Of a stretch of 64,000 bases of DNA, positions 11,888 to 22,987 are shown one piece after another. Positions within the stretch are counted from its first letter, which is position 1. The number at the start of each line of letters is the position of its first letter. The DNA is taken from the NCBI RefSeq assembly GCF_932526225.1, contig NC_064035.1, positions 17,659,969-17,723,968 of the forward strand. Direction: 5' to 3'. A program made the position numbers and the translations under genes. The stretch comes from Nematostella vectensis. Taxonomy: Eukaryota; Cnidaria; Anthozoa; Actiniaria; Edwardsiidae. The notes under the pieces were generated by a model. The model searched no databases and was not told the DNA's origin. It saw nothing but the letters and a program-made list of their open reading frames with translations.

Positions 11888-12701
11888 ATATATCTGAGGA
11901 AGAAATCGCGTCCAGAAGCGCGGGATTTATTTTTTGTTCAAGGCTGTGACAGGGGAAGGTGCCCAGTGCCCCCGCCAAAAATTTTGAAAGCCATAAAATA
12001 TCAGTTTGCCAAGCCGTATAATTGAAGTACCCTGTCACAACTGTTATGATTCTAAACGTGGCATTTGGCAGGGTATTCCAAAGTTTTGAAAAAAAAAAAC
12101 TACAACTTATATGAGGTTTGTTGGGCTTCAATCAACTCTAAACGTAACAAAAATATAAAACAACAATAACGCTCATTCAGTTTTTCAGAAAGAGTAAAAT
12201 TTATCTTACAGGCTTTCCAAAAGGTTCCGAGTTGTTAAGAACACACAGAAGTGCTAAAGAATTTCCCACTAGTGAAATAGAGAGAAGTAAATGTCGCATT
12301 GTCTAAACAGCGTGTAAAAAAAAACTCCAGTATGAATACCTTAACGGATCGTGCAAGCAAGGCGATTTCAAGATCGATTGATCGTTTCCCTTTCGTCCGC
12401 CATCTTGAAATCAGTTTCCGCTCCCAGGTATGCGCGGATTAGCCGCTGACTAGATGTTGATACTTTGTTTTTCCATCTTTCCCCCAAGTGATCAGAAATC
12501 ATGATTACTGCCATATACTTTAGCAAGACATTGTGCATGTTGAGTAAAATTAAGAAGTTCCTGTAGTTAATTCAGAATACTGTATTTCTTTGGTATTCTC
12601 ATAGTCTTGAGCCTGCGATAATCTCGCTGTTTTCGAGTCTGCGCCAATAGCAATTAATCTTTTGTTTATATAATTAAAATTCCTAGCCTCCCACATCAAA
12701 T
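11888..12701. other. Intergenic, no gene found
   Basis: No supported coding exon. The stretch at 12330-12440 is locally GC-richer (tcgtttccctttcgtccgcc) and could be a promoter or 5' UTR, but no exon was found to follow it. Confidence 0.4.
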
Positions 12702-12773
12702 GGTCCCATGGTGTAATGGTTAGCACTCTGGACTTTGAATCCAGCGATCCGAGTTCAAGTCTCGGTGGGACCT
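12702..12773 (+). tRNA. tRNA-Gln (anticodon TTG)
   Basis: It folds into a full cloverleaf of 72 nt without an intron. The acceptor stem GGTCCCA pairs with TGGGACC and position 73 is T. The anticodon stem is CTGGA/TCCAG around loop CTTTGAA (anticodon TTG, reading CAA). The T stem CGAG/CTCG encloses TTCAAGT. The A box and B box (GAGTTCAAGTC) look intact. It reads glutamine codons. A run of T follows directly, so it should be transcribed by RNA polymerase III and appears functional. Confidence 0.97.
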
Positions 12774-12775
12774 CG

Positions 12776-12788
12776 TTTTTTTTTTTTT
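12776..12788 (+). terminator. RNA polymerase III T-run terminator
   Basis: A run of 13 T residues begins three bases after the tRNA-Gln. T runs of four or more stop Pol III. Confidence 0.9.
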
Positions 12789-12929
12789 AAGTAAAACTGT
12801 CGACTCCTCGAGATATTGATATTGAGCAAAAATCGATTTCCTTGGACTGGCCATTAGAAGAGAATTACACAAAATGATCAGTAACAATGATGTTGTTTTT
12901 TATTAACAATTTAAATATGAATCCCTGGT

Positions 12930-13121
12930 TTGTCCTTGGTGTAGAATGCCCAGAATGTTGTATCGCCTGGCGTATTGTTGACATTTGACGGTGTCTCCCA
13001 GCGTTCTGCTAGATCATTGACGTATAAAGTTGAACAAGACCGGCCCGAGCACACTGGCCTGAGGTACCCCAAACGTTACATCAACCAGGCTAGAGGCTTT
13101 TTCATCAAGTTGAACGAATTG
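12930..13121 (-). mobile_element. LINE reverse transcriptase fragment (GVPQ box)
   Basis: Read on the minus strand this codes RKQFVQLDEKASS, then FGVPQASVLGPVLFNF, the conserved box of CR1/L2/Jockey-type reverse transcriptases (usual form GVPQGSVLGP). The frame breaks a few codons later (before residues resembling NDLAERW). Only this piece of the RT remains. It abuts the T-rich end of the next LINE, which may have inserted into it. Confidence 0.8.
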
Positions 13122-15950
13122 CTTGCGACCTTTTTTTTTAATAGTTTTTTATTAAAACAAACACTCCTTGTACCTAATACATTTTCCTTACATATTTTTT
13201 TTTAACTTTACATTCTTATATTTTTTTACTATTTACAATATTTACAAGAGTTGTTGTTGTTTACGTTTTTTTATATAAACGGTCTGTTTTAATACATTCA
13301 TTATAATTTTTAGTACAAATATATACGCAACATAAACAGAAACACAACACAAACAAGACCACGAGCCCTCACCCTTCCCATCCCATACCATCCCCAATCA
13401 TTTTATTAACAACTTGACATTTTCCCATTTTTGGTAGTGTGCTGACATCTTACGTTTTCTTTTTGCAACTAGGAATTCAATTTTTTCGTATTGTTTTAGA
13501 AAGTTTTGGAAGACCATTAAGGAGGGATTTTAAAGTCATTTTTATGTTTAAAAAGGCACAATTTATAAAGGAGGATTATGAAATTTTCTGGGCCTTCATC
13601 ACCGAGTAAAATATTTTCAAGATTAGATTCTGATAGTGAAGTATTATACTGTTCAAGCCATTGCCTTGCTTCAAAGTATAAGTTCTTGGATCAGGGGCGT
13701 AGCCAGGGGGGGCCCAGGGGGCCCGGGCCCCCCCTTCTAGCAGCCGAAAATACAGTAAAAGTATAAGACATTATCTTAAATACAGTGGAAAATGTCTTGA
13801 AAGGACCTTTTGGGCCCCCTCCTGTTAAAAATCCTGGCTACGCCGCTGTGGATTCTATACATTCTACAAAGAAATGGTCTATTGTTTCAGGGAATGATAA
13901 GCAAAAAGAACATCTAGAGTCAGGAATAATACCAAACTTATGTAACTGCTTATTTAAAAACAAAACATTGTTTAGAATTTTGTATTGAAAGTGTCTAATA
14001 TAACTATCTATTGTGCTTGAATAAATTCTAGTAGAAACAGTTTCCCATTTTATTTCACTACTACTATTTATTCTCTTCTCTAAATTCTTTTGGGCTGTCG
14101 GTGGTTTCAGTATTCTCTCAATAAGATAATCATATATCACTTCTGTTTTAATGGTCCGCTTTAATACACGAGTCCTTTAAGTTTACATACTTCTCCCTTA
14201 TTACACTGCTAATACTTGCCATATTAGCCGTTTCTGGTTGATCCATCAGTTTTTCTCGCCATATGGCAGGGATAGTTTTTATTAACCTTAGCCACTCTAA
14301 AAAACGGTGTTCACCGATCCCCTTTTCTTTGGCTATTTGCCAGTCTAGTTCCCCTTTATCATTGCATAGATCGCATATACAGAGAACATCTTTCGAGATG
14401 AAATCGTTTAAATGTATCAGTTTATTATCAACACTTATAAACTTATTGCACCATAAACTCTGCTCAAGAACTGACCTTGTAGATAATGTATCAACCTTAC
14501 TATGGCAAAACACATCAGCCTATTCTTTAAAAGCATTTTTATATATATTTGGTAATGCGTTGGGGAGGGATTCAGTATCGAAATTTTCCCGTCCGAGAAT
14601 TGGAATTCCTCCTATCTCATTCAAAATACAACTTGGTATTATTTTCCATGATCGCTCTTCCATATTTAACAGCTGAGAAATTAGTTTAATCCGACTTGCC
14701 TTGACAATCGACGCGAAATCAGGCAGTTTTAAACCACCCTTTTCGTAGGGCCCTATTAGAGTATCATACTTTATTTTTGGCTTCCTTCCCCTCCAGATAA
14801 AGTCCTTGACCGCGCTTTCTACTTCACGTATATAGCCACTTGGAAGACATAATTTAGAAAATATATACAGTAACTTAGACAAAGCCAAAGAACGGACAAC
14901 TTGAATTCGCCCAAATAATGTCAAATCACGTGTTCGCCATATGGATAATACAGTTTTAAAATTATCTAAAACGCGAATAAAATTTTTATGGTTTGACAAA
15001 GTTTCATTATAAGAAAAGAAAACCCCTAAAATCGTAACACCCTTCTTATAAAAATCCACCCATTTCAGCCCCAAATTACCTAACACTTGCAACTGAAGTA
15101 GTTCTTCTCCTAGCCAGCCAACCTCTGATTTAGACAGATTAATTTTTAAAGATGTAAATTGACTAAACTGTTTTAAAATAATTAATTTATTTTTTAATGA
15201 AGCAGTATCTCTAAAAAAAAAACGTAGTGTCGTCAGCGTATAACGCTAGTTTCTTTTCTTGATTTCCTATTTGTAAACCTTTGATCTCTTTGCATTCTCT
15301 GATCATTGTGGCCATCACTTCTAAAACCAATATAAAGAGATATGACGAAATGGGATCTCCCTGCGTAGTACTTCTACCTAACGGAAAAAAATCGGTACAG
15401 TGACCATTACGACCGCACTCATGTTTTCGTTTAGAATAACCCTTATCCAATTTACGAAAGAGCTGCCAAATCCATAGTGTTTTAAGACAGCAAAAATGAA
15501 ATTGTGTTCAATAGAATCAAAGGCTTTTTCGAAGTCAGCTGCAAACAAAATCAACGATTTATTGGATTTATTAATATATTCCATTGTATCTGCTACCATG
15601 CGAACTGAGTCCTCGATCGTTCTTAATTCTACAAAAGCCGCTTGGTCCGAGTGAACTATTCGTGGTAAACATTTTTTCATTCGAGAGCATAACGCTTTGC
15701 TACAAATTTTTGCATCAACGTTAATAAGACTGATAGGGCGCCAAGCGTCTATTATTCTTTTGTCTTTTTGGGTTTCTCAAGTAGGGTGATAAGAACTTGT
15801 CTTTGCGTTATTGTAAGACGGCCTTTGTCATAACTATCGTTAAGGCATTTTACTAAATCTTGTCCGATATCTCCCCAGAACGCTAAATAAAATTCTTTAG
15901 TTTTTATTTCCTTTTCCTGTGATGACGTCATCGATGACGTCACATATCAC
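13122..15950 (-). mobile_element. 5'-truncated L1/Tx1-like LINE with broken reverse transcriptase
   Basis: The minus strand carries RT boxes in order over 15943-13500: a start segment (EFYLAFWGDIGQDLVKCL), FAADFEKAFDS, TTQGDPISSYLFILVLEV, and the catalytic YADDT. Then come a long thumb/connection region (GRKPKIKYDTLIGPYEKGGL) and a C-terminal CSFCLSFPETIDHFFVEC knuckle typical of L1/Tx1 LINEs. The frame is broken by shifts near 15400, 15200, 15100, 14515 and 14145, so it is dead. No endonuclease domain is present, consistent with 5' truncation. The 3' end is an A-rich tail (T run at 13122-13130 on the plus strand). A hAT-like MITE sits inside it at 13692-13848. Confidence 0.88.
13692..13848. 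mobile_element. hAT-like MITE (157 bp) inserted in the LINE, 5-bp target duplication
   Basis: Ends are caggggcgtagccagg and cctggctacgccgctg, an almost perfect inverted repeat. It is flanked on both sides by tggat. Removing it restores the continuity of the LINE C-terminal coding region, so it is younger than the LINE. The left end is followed by a GC-rich run (gggcccagggggcccgggccc). Confidence 0.88.
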
Positions 15951-15953
15951 GTG
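15923..15953. promoter_or_regulatory. Two TGACGTCA palindromes plus CACGTG
   Basis: TGACGTCA at 15923-15930 and 15935-15942, and CACGTG at 15948-15953. These are the textbook sites of CREB/ATF and bHLH factors. They lie at the 5' end of the truncated LINE and are read there as part of its frame, so function is doubtful. Confidence 0.3.
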
Positions 15954-16040
15954 ACCACCTGGTTGCATCCCCTCGACACCTACATGACACCTACCAAGTT
16001 TGGTTGTCGTACGGGTGTTTCTTTCATGAAATGTCAGATA

Positions 16041-16121
16041 GTTTATAACAAATGTGGCCTACCTTTATATTACAAATGTGGCCGTTATAACAAATGTGGC
16101 AGGTTATTACAAATGTGGCCT
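16041..16121. repeat. Short tandem array of TTATAACAAATGTGGC
   Basis: Four copies of an (a)caaatgtggc word with about 16-24 bp spacing, between the two LINEs. No coding meaning seen. Confidence 0.7.
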
Positions 16122-16705
16122 CAACAAGGAGCAGTCAGATCGTTGCTTTTTCAGTTAGAAAAGCAACTCACCACAGGATACAGGACGAAGGAGGAAGGCC
16201 TCAGGTCTATTCACGGGAAAGGAGTCAATCAATGCCTAAATACCCGTCTACCCGCTGGGCGGTTGACACAAAGTGCATGTTCAGCTCATCAAGATTGAGT
16301 CGTAGTGGCTGAGGGTTTGGGTGTAGAATTCTATGGTTTGTTAAAGGTTAGTGCCCTGTTATAGAAGTCGTGTTTGGTTTTCCTTATGTTAGATTTTTAC
16401 TCATTGCGCTTTTCTCTGTAGGTTGTCCAAGTAGTGTTGCTTTTGTGCAGGCGCGCCTTGTTTCAAAGTGTAAGGCATTCTATCTGAAGCTGTTGAATGT
16501 CTACATCCTTTACCCAGTGCGTCGTGAGGGGCATGACGGTCGATGCACCCTCGCATAAGTTTGTTCAGTAAGTCCAATTGCATTTCTGGGTCGTCCGTGG
16601 AGTACACTAGACTCAGCGGAAGCTGTTCGAACTCTTGCTTGAAGGCGTCAAGATCAAGATTACGCTCGTCTCGAATGTACTTGTACCGGGGTAAGGCGCA
16701 CATTT

Positions 16706-17937
16706 CAGTGGCGGATCTAGGATTTAGCAAGGGGGGGGGGGGGGGGCTTTTTTGACAGGCTTTGTCGATTTTGTTTTTAGATTTTAAGGAATATATATTT
16801 CATGTTACAAAATTTCGAGAATACATTTATTTTCCCTGTTTGTGAGAATCACGTTACTTATTAAAGTTTTGAATTAGTAGAGAACCAAAAGCATAACAGC
16901 TCCTCTTACTACGGACTTTACTGGAGGAATACTTAGAAAAGAAGATAACGCCATCCGCCATGATTGCGCTGCAATAAAACGCCATCATACCTCCATTCTG
17001 TCGATCGACCCTATTACATATCCTATCATGCAAACCAGCAAATTTTGCAAAAATCTTCCAGTTTGCGCTTTCTATTTTCGGGTGCAAGTGTATCTATCAC
17101 AACACAATTTTAAAGAATTCTGCCGGCGAGTTTTCAAAAAAAAAAACTTGAAAAGCTCATGGTAATAACCCAACATATTGCGTGCTATATTGCAGGCGGT
17201 TTTAAACGACTATATTCAGTGAATAAAGGTAGCATCCTTGATAATCGGCGTCTGGTGCTGACTTAGCTATTCCCACATAACCTCCTTCGAACTCATTTTA
17301 TGAACTCATATGCCTATGCCCGCGGCAGTTGTTTAAAATCTCATTTTGTGCAAGGGATTCTTGTATCGCTGTTGCTAAAGCTTTGCCAGTGGGGCATGTT
17401 GATAAGTTCCTTGTAGCTTCAGTTTGCTTATCCACTCTACTATGTGCTAGCATGAATTTTCCGGTTGCGCTCCGTCTAGCAAGTGGTAGGGGGAGGGCTC
17501 TCCATAAAAGTAGACGATAGGGTGATCGCCCTATCTTTTAGGGCATTAAATTCAACCAACTGCTATAAAATTCTTACGCTTTTGCTATCGATTAGGGGGT
17601 CTCACCGGTATTACAGTGATTTTAGAGCTTAGTAAATTGCTACGGCCACACCCAATGTGCTATCTTTTAGGGTTAAAAAATGTTGTTGAAAAGTGCTTTT
17701 CTGCTACGCCAGTCCGAACATTCTGATTCAAAATGCATGCCTTGTTTCGCCTACTGCAACGGCCTGGCTTTCTGTCACGAGCCTTGCCTGGTTTCGTCTA
17801 GTGAATAGCATCGCGATACATCCAATTCGGCTATAACAATTTGCGACGATTTATCTTTTTATGTTTAAACGCTTTTTTTTTTCGCCCTAAAGGGGGGTGT
17901 AATGTCACCCTTGTCACCACCCCTGGATTCGCCACTG
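16706..17937. mobile_element. 1.23-kb hAT-like DNA transposon inserted in the LINE, 5-bp target duplication
   Basis: Ends are cagtggcggatctagg and cctggattcgccactg, matching the shorter MITEs nearby. It is flanked on both sides by cattt. It splits the LINE endonuclease frame exactly at those flanks. The interior has no frame I recognise as transposase, only short frames (up to 77 codons), so it is non-autonomous or heavily decayed. It begins with a G run (16731-16746). Confidence 0.85.
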
Positions 17938-18401
17938 CATTTCCACAGATATAGGGTGCATCGTGATCGCAGATGTGCGGACAGGGTAACACGTCAAAGT
18001 AGGTCACATGGCGAGGCGTGTTGGTAATGATGTGATCTTTAAGTGTTTCTGAATGGGGAGTGATGCGCGTTGCCTTGGTTACATATTGGGTTAGATTCAA
18101 AGTGCCGAGAATGTCAATGTAATTGCGCACTTGTGGCTTGTTTGGACGAAAGAGGTCTAAATTGATGTCACCTGTTATAGCCAACATGCCATCCGTAGCA
18201 ACAGATAAGTCAGATAGGAGAGATTCAAAGAGTTCCCACCAGTCAAAGCAATTCATCGCTGCTTCTGATCTATACACTGATCCAAGTAAAAGGTTGCCGT
18301 GCTTGTTTCGTCCTTTGATTTTAACCTACAGGTGATCCATCGGGGGATATCGCTTCTCGATACCAGACCGTGTTTTAAATTCGATGTATGATCAAGGGAC
18401 C

Positions 18402-18696
18402 CAGGGGCGGATCCAGGATTTCAAAATGGGGGGGGGGGGGGGGGGGGGTTGGATAATGGCCGGATAACTGATCAAGTGGTTTTTGGTAGGTCACTACATA
18501 GATCTTACAATACTTCACGCTGAATTGGATTTGTCGCGTAAGCAACGTCAAGAAGGCGAAGGAAATTGAACAGTACCTCCCGTCCCTCAGACATTTATTA
18601 TCGTCAAACAAAGTGACTTTTCAATTTTTTTATTCAAAAAGGAGGGGGGGTAGATATCCACCAAATCCACCCCCCCCCCCCCTGTATCCACCCCTG
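18402..18696. mobile_element. hAT-like MITE (295 bp), copy B, 5-bp target duplication
   Basis: The same element as 8214-8501 but inverted, alike over its full length. Ends are caggggcggatccagg and tgtatccacccctg, flanked on both sides by ggacc. It carries a 21-base G run at 18428-18448. It interrupts the older LINE. Confidence 0.88.
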
Positions 18697-18790
18697 GGAC
18701 CATGATGTATGATGTCAAGGGAACGAATGTGATCCATGATTTTGTTGCTGACATGAGGTTTTGAGCTAATGCCTTGGAGGGGGGCAGGGG

Positions 18791-20722
18791 GGGGGGGGGG
18801 GGGGTGCTATATTGACTGTAGATTAGGCCAAGTAAAAATAAACAAGTTTCCCTTCCGGATTTCTCTTACAAAAATTCGAGCGGGCGGCTTTTAATTTTAT
18901 TTCTTTATGTCGATGACGAGGTGTATTTACACACTTCCCAAGAGATAGTAAGAGTTTTGCGTGAGTTGAAATATTGGTTAAAAATAACAAATAATAAAAG
19001 TCCCCCCAAAAATACGCGGGCGAAGACGGGAAACATTTGTTTATTTTTACTTGGCCTTACAATAGAAACAATAGGCTTGAGGGGGTAAGCATACAAGTGT
19101 AAAATTCGGTATGCTTTTTTTTAAATACTGCTTACAATGCATTAATATGTATTTTATTTTCTGAATCAAACGTGCTATTTGTAGACAAAACTATGGAATA
19201 AGTGAATAAAATATTATAGGCATTCTAGATCACTCTGGTATGTCATAAATCTAGAAGTCAAACAATTTTTGTAGCCTTATCCGATAATCAACGTCCTGTA
19301 GAGACTGCAATGTAATAAAAAATATATTTTTTGTTTTATGGGGGTTGTCAAATTTTTAACAAAAAACCGCCCCCCATCCAACAACCCCTCCCCCTCGCCC
19401 TCTTCCTAGAAAAATTAGGGTGGCTTTTGGATTTTACACCCCCGAAGAAAAATCCACGGTACGAGCCTGGCGACCATGGTGGGGGATATCAGTAGTTTTG
19501 CTGCGTTTGAAATTGTGATGTTTTTCATAACAAGCATCACCTTGATGGCAGCGGTTCTCAATATTGCAATCCTGTTCAAAAAGAATATAGCTTTAAAATC
19601 ATCGCTCCATACATTCTCAATGGGGCTGTTTGAGAGCTACTCCTCATACGTTTTGGTTATCCTGTATTTTTGAATACCACCTTGACTGGAAACCAATTGG
19701 AAGCCGGAGATTACAGGAAAACGCCTTTATGGAACCACATCGATCATAACACTTAGTTATTTTGCATTGATGATGTATTGGATCATTACTCATTAGTACT
19801 GTTCAAAAATGTCCAGCAATACATATACTAGGTAGCTTCTGTGCTATCTGGTCAGATGTCCATTCAACCTTCTAGTAGGCTAGTCCGGGTTTGTACTGGG
19901 TGCCGTGGGATTTAGCTGTGCATCTGACTGAGGAAAATAGTTCTCTTGGGCCTCTATCATTTGCCACCCAGGATATGTTTTGGTAAAGGAGGCTTGGAAA
20001 TGAATGTATCACGGAAAGGGAGACTGTATTACAAAGAATGAATTAAAAGTTTAACTTCAGATGCAGCACATATAAGGTACATAAAAAGGTGTCACAAATA
20101 CATTTAACAAATGAAAGACAAGTCTACTAATGAATAACAAGTAAGGCAGTTTGTAGACTGCCTTTTTACATTGAGGAGACACCATGAGGGAAGGGTCACT
20201 TTAACAAGAATTCACTCCTGTACCTGTCATGGGTATGAGAGTACACCCCCTGTACCTGTCATGGGCATGAGAGTATACCCCCTGTACCTCACATGGGGAT
20301 AACAGTGCCTGTGGTCTGTTATTTATAATTTGCAAGTCAGGTCACTTAATCCATCTATAAATCCTGCAGAACATTTAGCACATATACTACAAGCAAAACT
20401 TGTATGTTTCATATCTGATGCACAGTTATTCTAAATTGAAAATGGAAACTACACTCTAGTGCTTTGAAAATATGACTATGTTTGAGCCTTAGTGTATACA
20501 GCTCAATAAAATGTAAAGATGTAGCTAAAATATAATTGTTGTGAAAAACCATAAACTGAGCACTTTTTTAAAAAAATCACTCCAAACACAAAAGAAAACC
20601 ACAGCATGATCCAATCTGTGGGACTGTCTACCCCTCCCCTCCCCCTTAAAAGGAGCCAGTCTTGGATTCCCATGCAAATAAAGTCAGTATAATCCTAAAT
20701 CCTATAATTCATCATTTCTATA
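18791..20722. other. Intergenic and 3' side of the F-box/LRR gene; no other gene found
   Basis: Starts with G runs (to about 18805), then A/T-rich unique sequence. A 65-codon plus-strand frame at 19476 (MVGDISSFAAFEIVMFF) has hydrophobic stretches but no recognisable family, splice context or neighbours, so it is not called. The part near 20722 should hold the 3' UTR of the F-box/LRR gene. Confidence 0.45.
20213..20308. repeat. Three tandem copies of a 33-bp unit
   Basis: The unit reads cctgtacctgtcatgggtat followed by gagagtacacccc; the third copy is diverged. It lies below the F-box/LRR gene stop, possibly in its 3' UTR. Confidence 0.75.
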
Positions 20723-22620
20723 TCAAAAGAAATTGTTGACAATTATCCCTGCCTGAGTTAATTTCCATATCAAAGCATCTGTCACCTGTAAGACAGGAAG
20801 AAAAATATAATTTAATTACATAAGAAGATTCATTATTCTATTTTAATATAATCTAAAAAGTACCTTTGAACAGCATTTTATTCTAAGTCTTTTCAAAGAT
20901 GTGGGGCTGGTTAAAAATGCCTCTAGTCCTTCATTGGTCACGTGGCACCAGCTTACATCTAAGTCTCTGAGATAAGGGCAGCTCTTGGCAAGGGCTTGGA
21001 CACTTCTGTCTGTAACACCATAACAACTGCTGACATGTACCTCAAGTAAACGAGGACAGCTTTGGAACAGTGGTACAAGTCCATTATCTGAAATCTATGT
21101 GTGAAAATAACCTTTGATTAACACAACTTTAATTGTCATAAAAAATATATTCTGCTTATATATTTTCTGGCTTTACCCTGTGGTAAAAACATGCCCAGGA
21201 CACCTGCCCAGTCAGCTGTGTTTTCATCATGATCCCTTCTACCAAACAAAAAAAGCTTTGTGACGCAACTCATGCACAATGCACAGGTTCTTACACAGGG
21301 GTAGAGCCATTTTTCTTGTGGGTAAAAACATGGTAAGACTACCTTGTAAGATTAGCTCGCATAAAAATAACATTGCTATGACTGTAGCCAATAATAAATA
21401 ATGACAAATGAAGCAGATTAACTATCACTGATGATAATACCAAGGCAATATGGCAAGGTATAGAGAGCCCTACAATGTATCTAGATTACTATATTTTCTT
21501 TAAAAATTATGTTTAGGGCAAATGCCTAAGCCTCATTTCCTTGCCTCATCAGTCTTTTAAGCACTTCTTAAAAGTTTTGAACATTACTTTTTCATTCATT
21601 TCAGGCACATTATGAACAGAAAAAAACAGTAGTTTAATTTGGGAATAATGCAATTACATTTCTTTTTGATATCTGATTAAATCAAATTTTCCTCCAATCA
21701 CCTATCACTCTTATGAGTCACAAAAGCTTGTTAATATTAATCTCAGGATGTTTTATCAGTTTATTTCCTTTTGGGAAGGTCTTAAGAAATGACAATCAAG
21801 CCAAAGAAAGGCAGCTGACTCATTAAAAAACATTAGCTGAGAGAAATGCTTTGTTTTGATTAAATGGTGATAACACAAAGAGAGTGTTTGCAATTAAAAG
21901 CTTGAGAAGACAGCTAGTGATACTGATTAACATTTTAATTTCAAGCATTACTGATGAGTAGGTTTTCAGTGAGGTGATAAAACCAAGCCATTTTCCCATC
22001 ATATAAAGATTTCTAGAATAGTGTGAAATAGGTAAGGATTATACTTTTATATTACAGTCCTTTAATTGTATTTTAATATTATTTTATGTTTCATAAATCA
22101 CAACTAATCTAAGCTGATTTATTATGGTACATCGATATGTTCATGTTCTTGGGTGGGGGGAGATCAGTACCTGAAAGCAGCTACTAAAATTAAGTTCTTC
22201 CAATTCTTTGCAACTTGCGAGAGACTGCAAAGCCTTGTCAGTGACTCCTTTGCATCGTGTTGTGGCAATAGCACGGAGTTTAGGGCAATTACTGCCGAGA
22301 AGTAGGATATTTTCTTCCGTAACACTTGTCCAACAGTGATCAAGGCAAATTTCTCTCAAATTTTTAACAGACGTTAAAACAGATTTCAATCCACCAACGG
22401 AGAGAACCGATTCTAAAGAGGAACAATCTAAAATCCTTAAATGCTGAAGAAAGTATTCGATGTATCTTTTCCAATTTCTAGATACTCTTCGGCAGAGAGA
22501 GATTTCGTTCAATGCTAAAAATTTAAAAATAAATAGGATAATATCGGAAGGAAGAACCACCAAAGGATCTATAGTAACCATATCCGTTCCAGTGCCGTTG
22601 GCAGTACTTTCTTCATCCAT
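20723..22620 (-). CDS. F-box / leucine-rich repeat protein (FBXL type), complete
   Basis: Three exons join in phase 0: 22620-22171, 21094-20864 and 20785-20723 (stop TGA), for 247 residues. The N-terminus has an F-box (LPSDIILFIFKFLALNEISL followed by CRRVSRNWKRYI, about residues 20-60), which binds SKP1 in SCF ubiquitin ligases. Next come cysteine-type LRRs with repeated L..C..VTD motifs (CKGVTDKALQSLASC, CYGVTDRSVQALAKSC, SWCHVTNEGLEAF), the substrate-binding part in FBXL proteins. Donors are gtactg and gtactt; acceptors end tag and cttacag. The start is the first ATG after an in-frame region opened by TTG. At 247 residues it is short for an FBXL, with only about five or six repeats. The specific subfamily is not identified; short FBXL proteins of this kind occur across animals. 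Confidence 0.88.
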
Positions 22621-22952
22621 CAAAGACCTTCCGTTTCAATAATAAACCAATAGATTTTCTGAAGCTTTAACAAGTTGATATTTCCTTCTTTTGTTTACAT
22701 CTTATTAGAATTCTCAAAAAGGTTTTTAGAAGCCTTATGACCGGTGTTCAGCTAGACTTTAACCCAAACCGCTGCTGGTATTTTTCCCTTTGAGGAAATA
22801 AAGATTTTCCAAAGATAAAGCGGTAAAACTTATCGCCGAAACACCAAATTTCCTTGCCTTGTCATAGAATGTCATAACAAACCAGGCGTTCTTTACGAGT
22901 ATTCTTTGCGCAAGCGCAAGACATTCTTCACACGAGGATAGTGTGTGTTTGT

Positions 22953-22987
<35 letters not shown>

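Larger units (their letters stand above)
16401..18790 (-). mobile_element. LINE endonuclease region (L2/CR1-type), split by two DNA transposons
   Basis: The minus strand 18280-17940 codes an APE endonuclease C-terminal half: GDINLDLF, then RPNKPQVRNYIDILG, then ATRITPHSETL, then CDHDAPY. The catalytic SDH serine is a cysteine here. The linker after the endonuclease (RYKYIRDERNLDLDAF, then CIDRHAP) continues at 16690-16400. The two parts are separated by the 1.23-kb element 16706-17937. Upstream LINE sequence continues beyond a second insertion (18402-18696) to about 18790. A one-base shift at the join shows the LINE was already decaying. Confidence 0.82.

Noticed and set aside
13838..15943. 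The minus-strand frames as separate host genes
   Set aside because: Together they are consecutive parts of one LINE reverse transcriptase with frameshifts.
19476..19673. 65-codon hydrophobic plus-strand frame
   Set aside because: Membrane-like composition alone; no conserved motif, exon partner or context.
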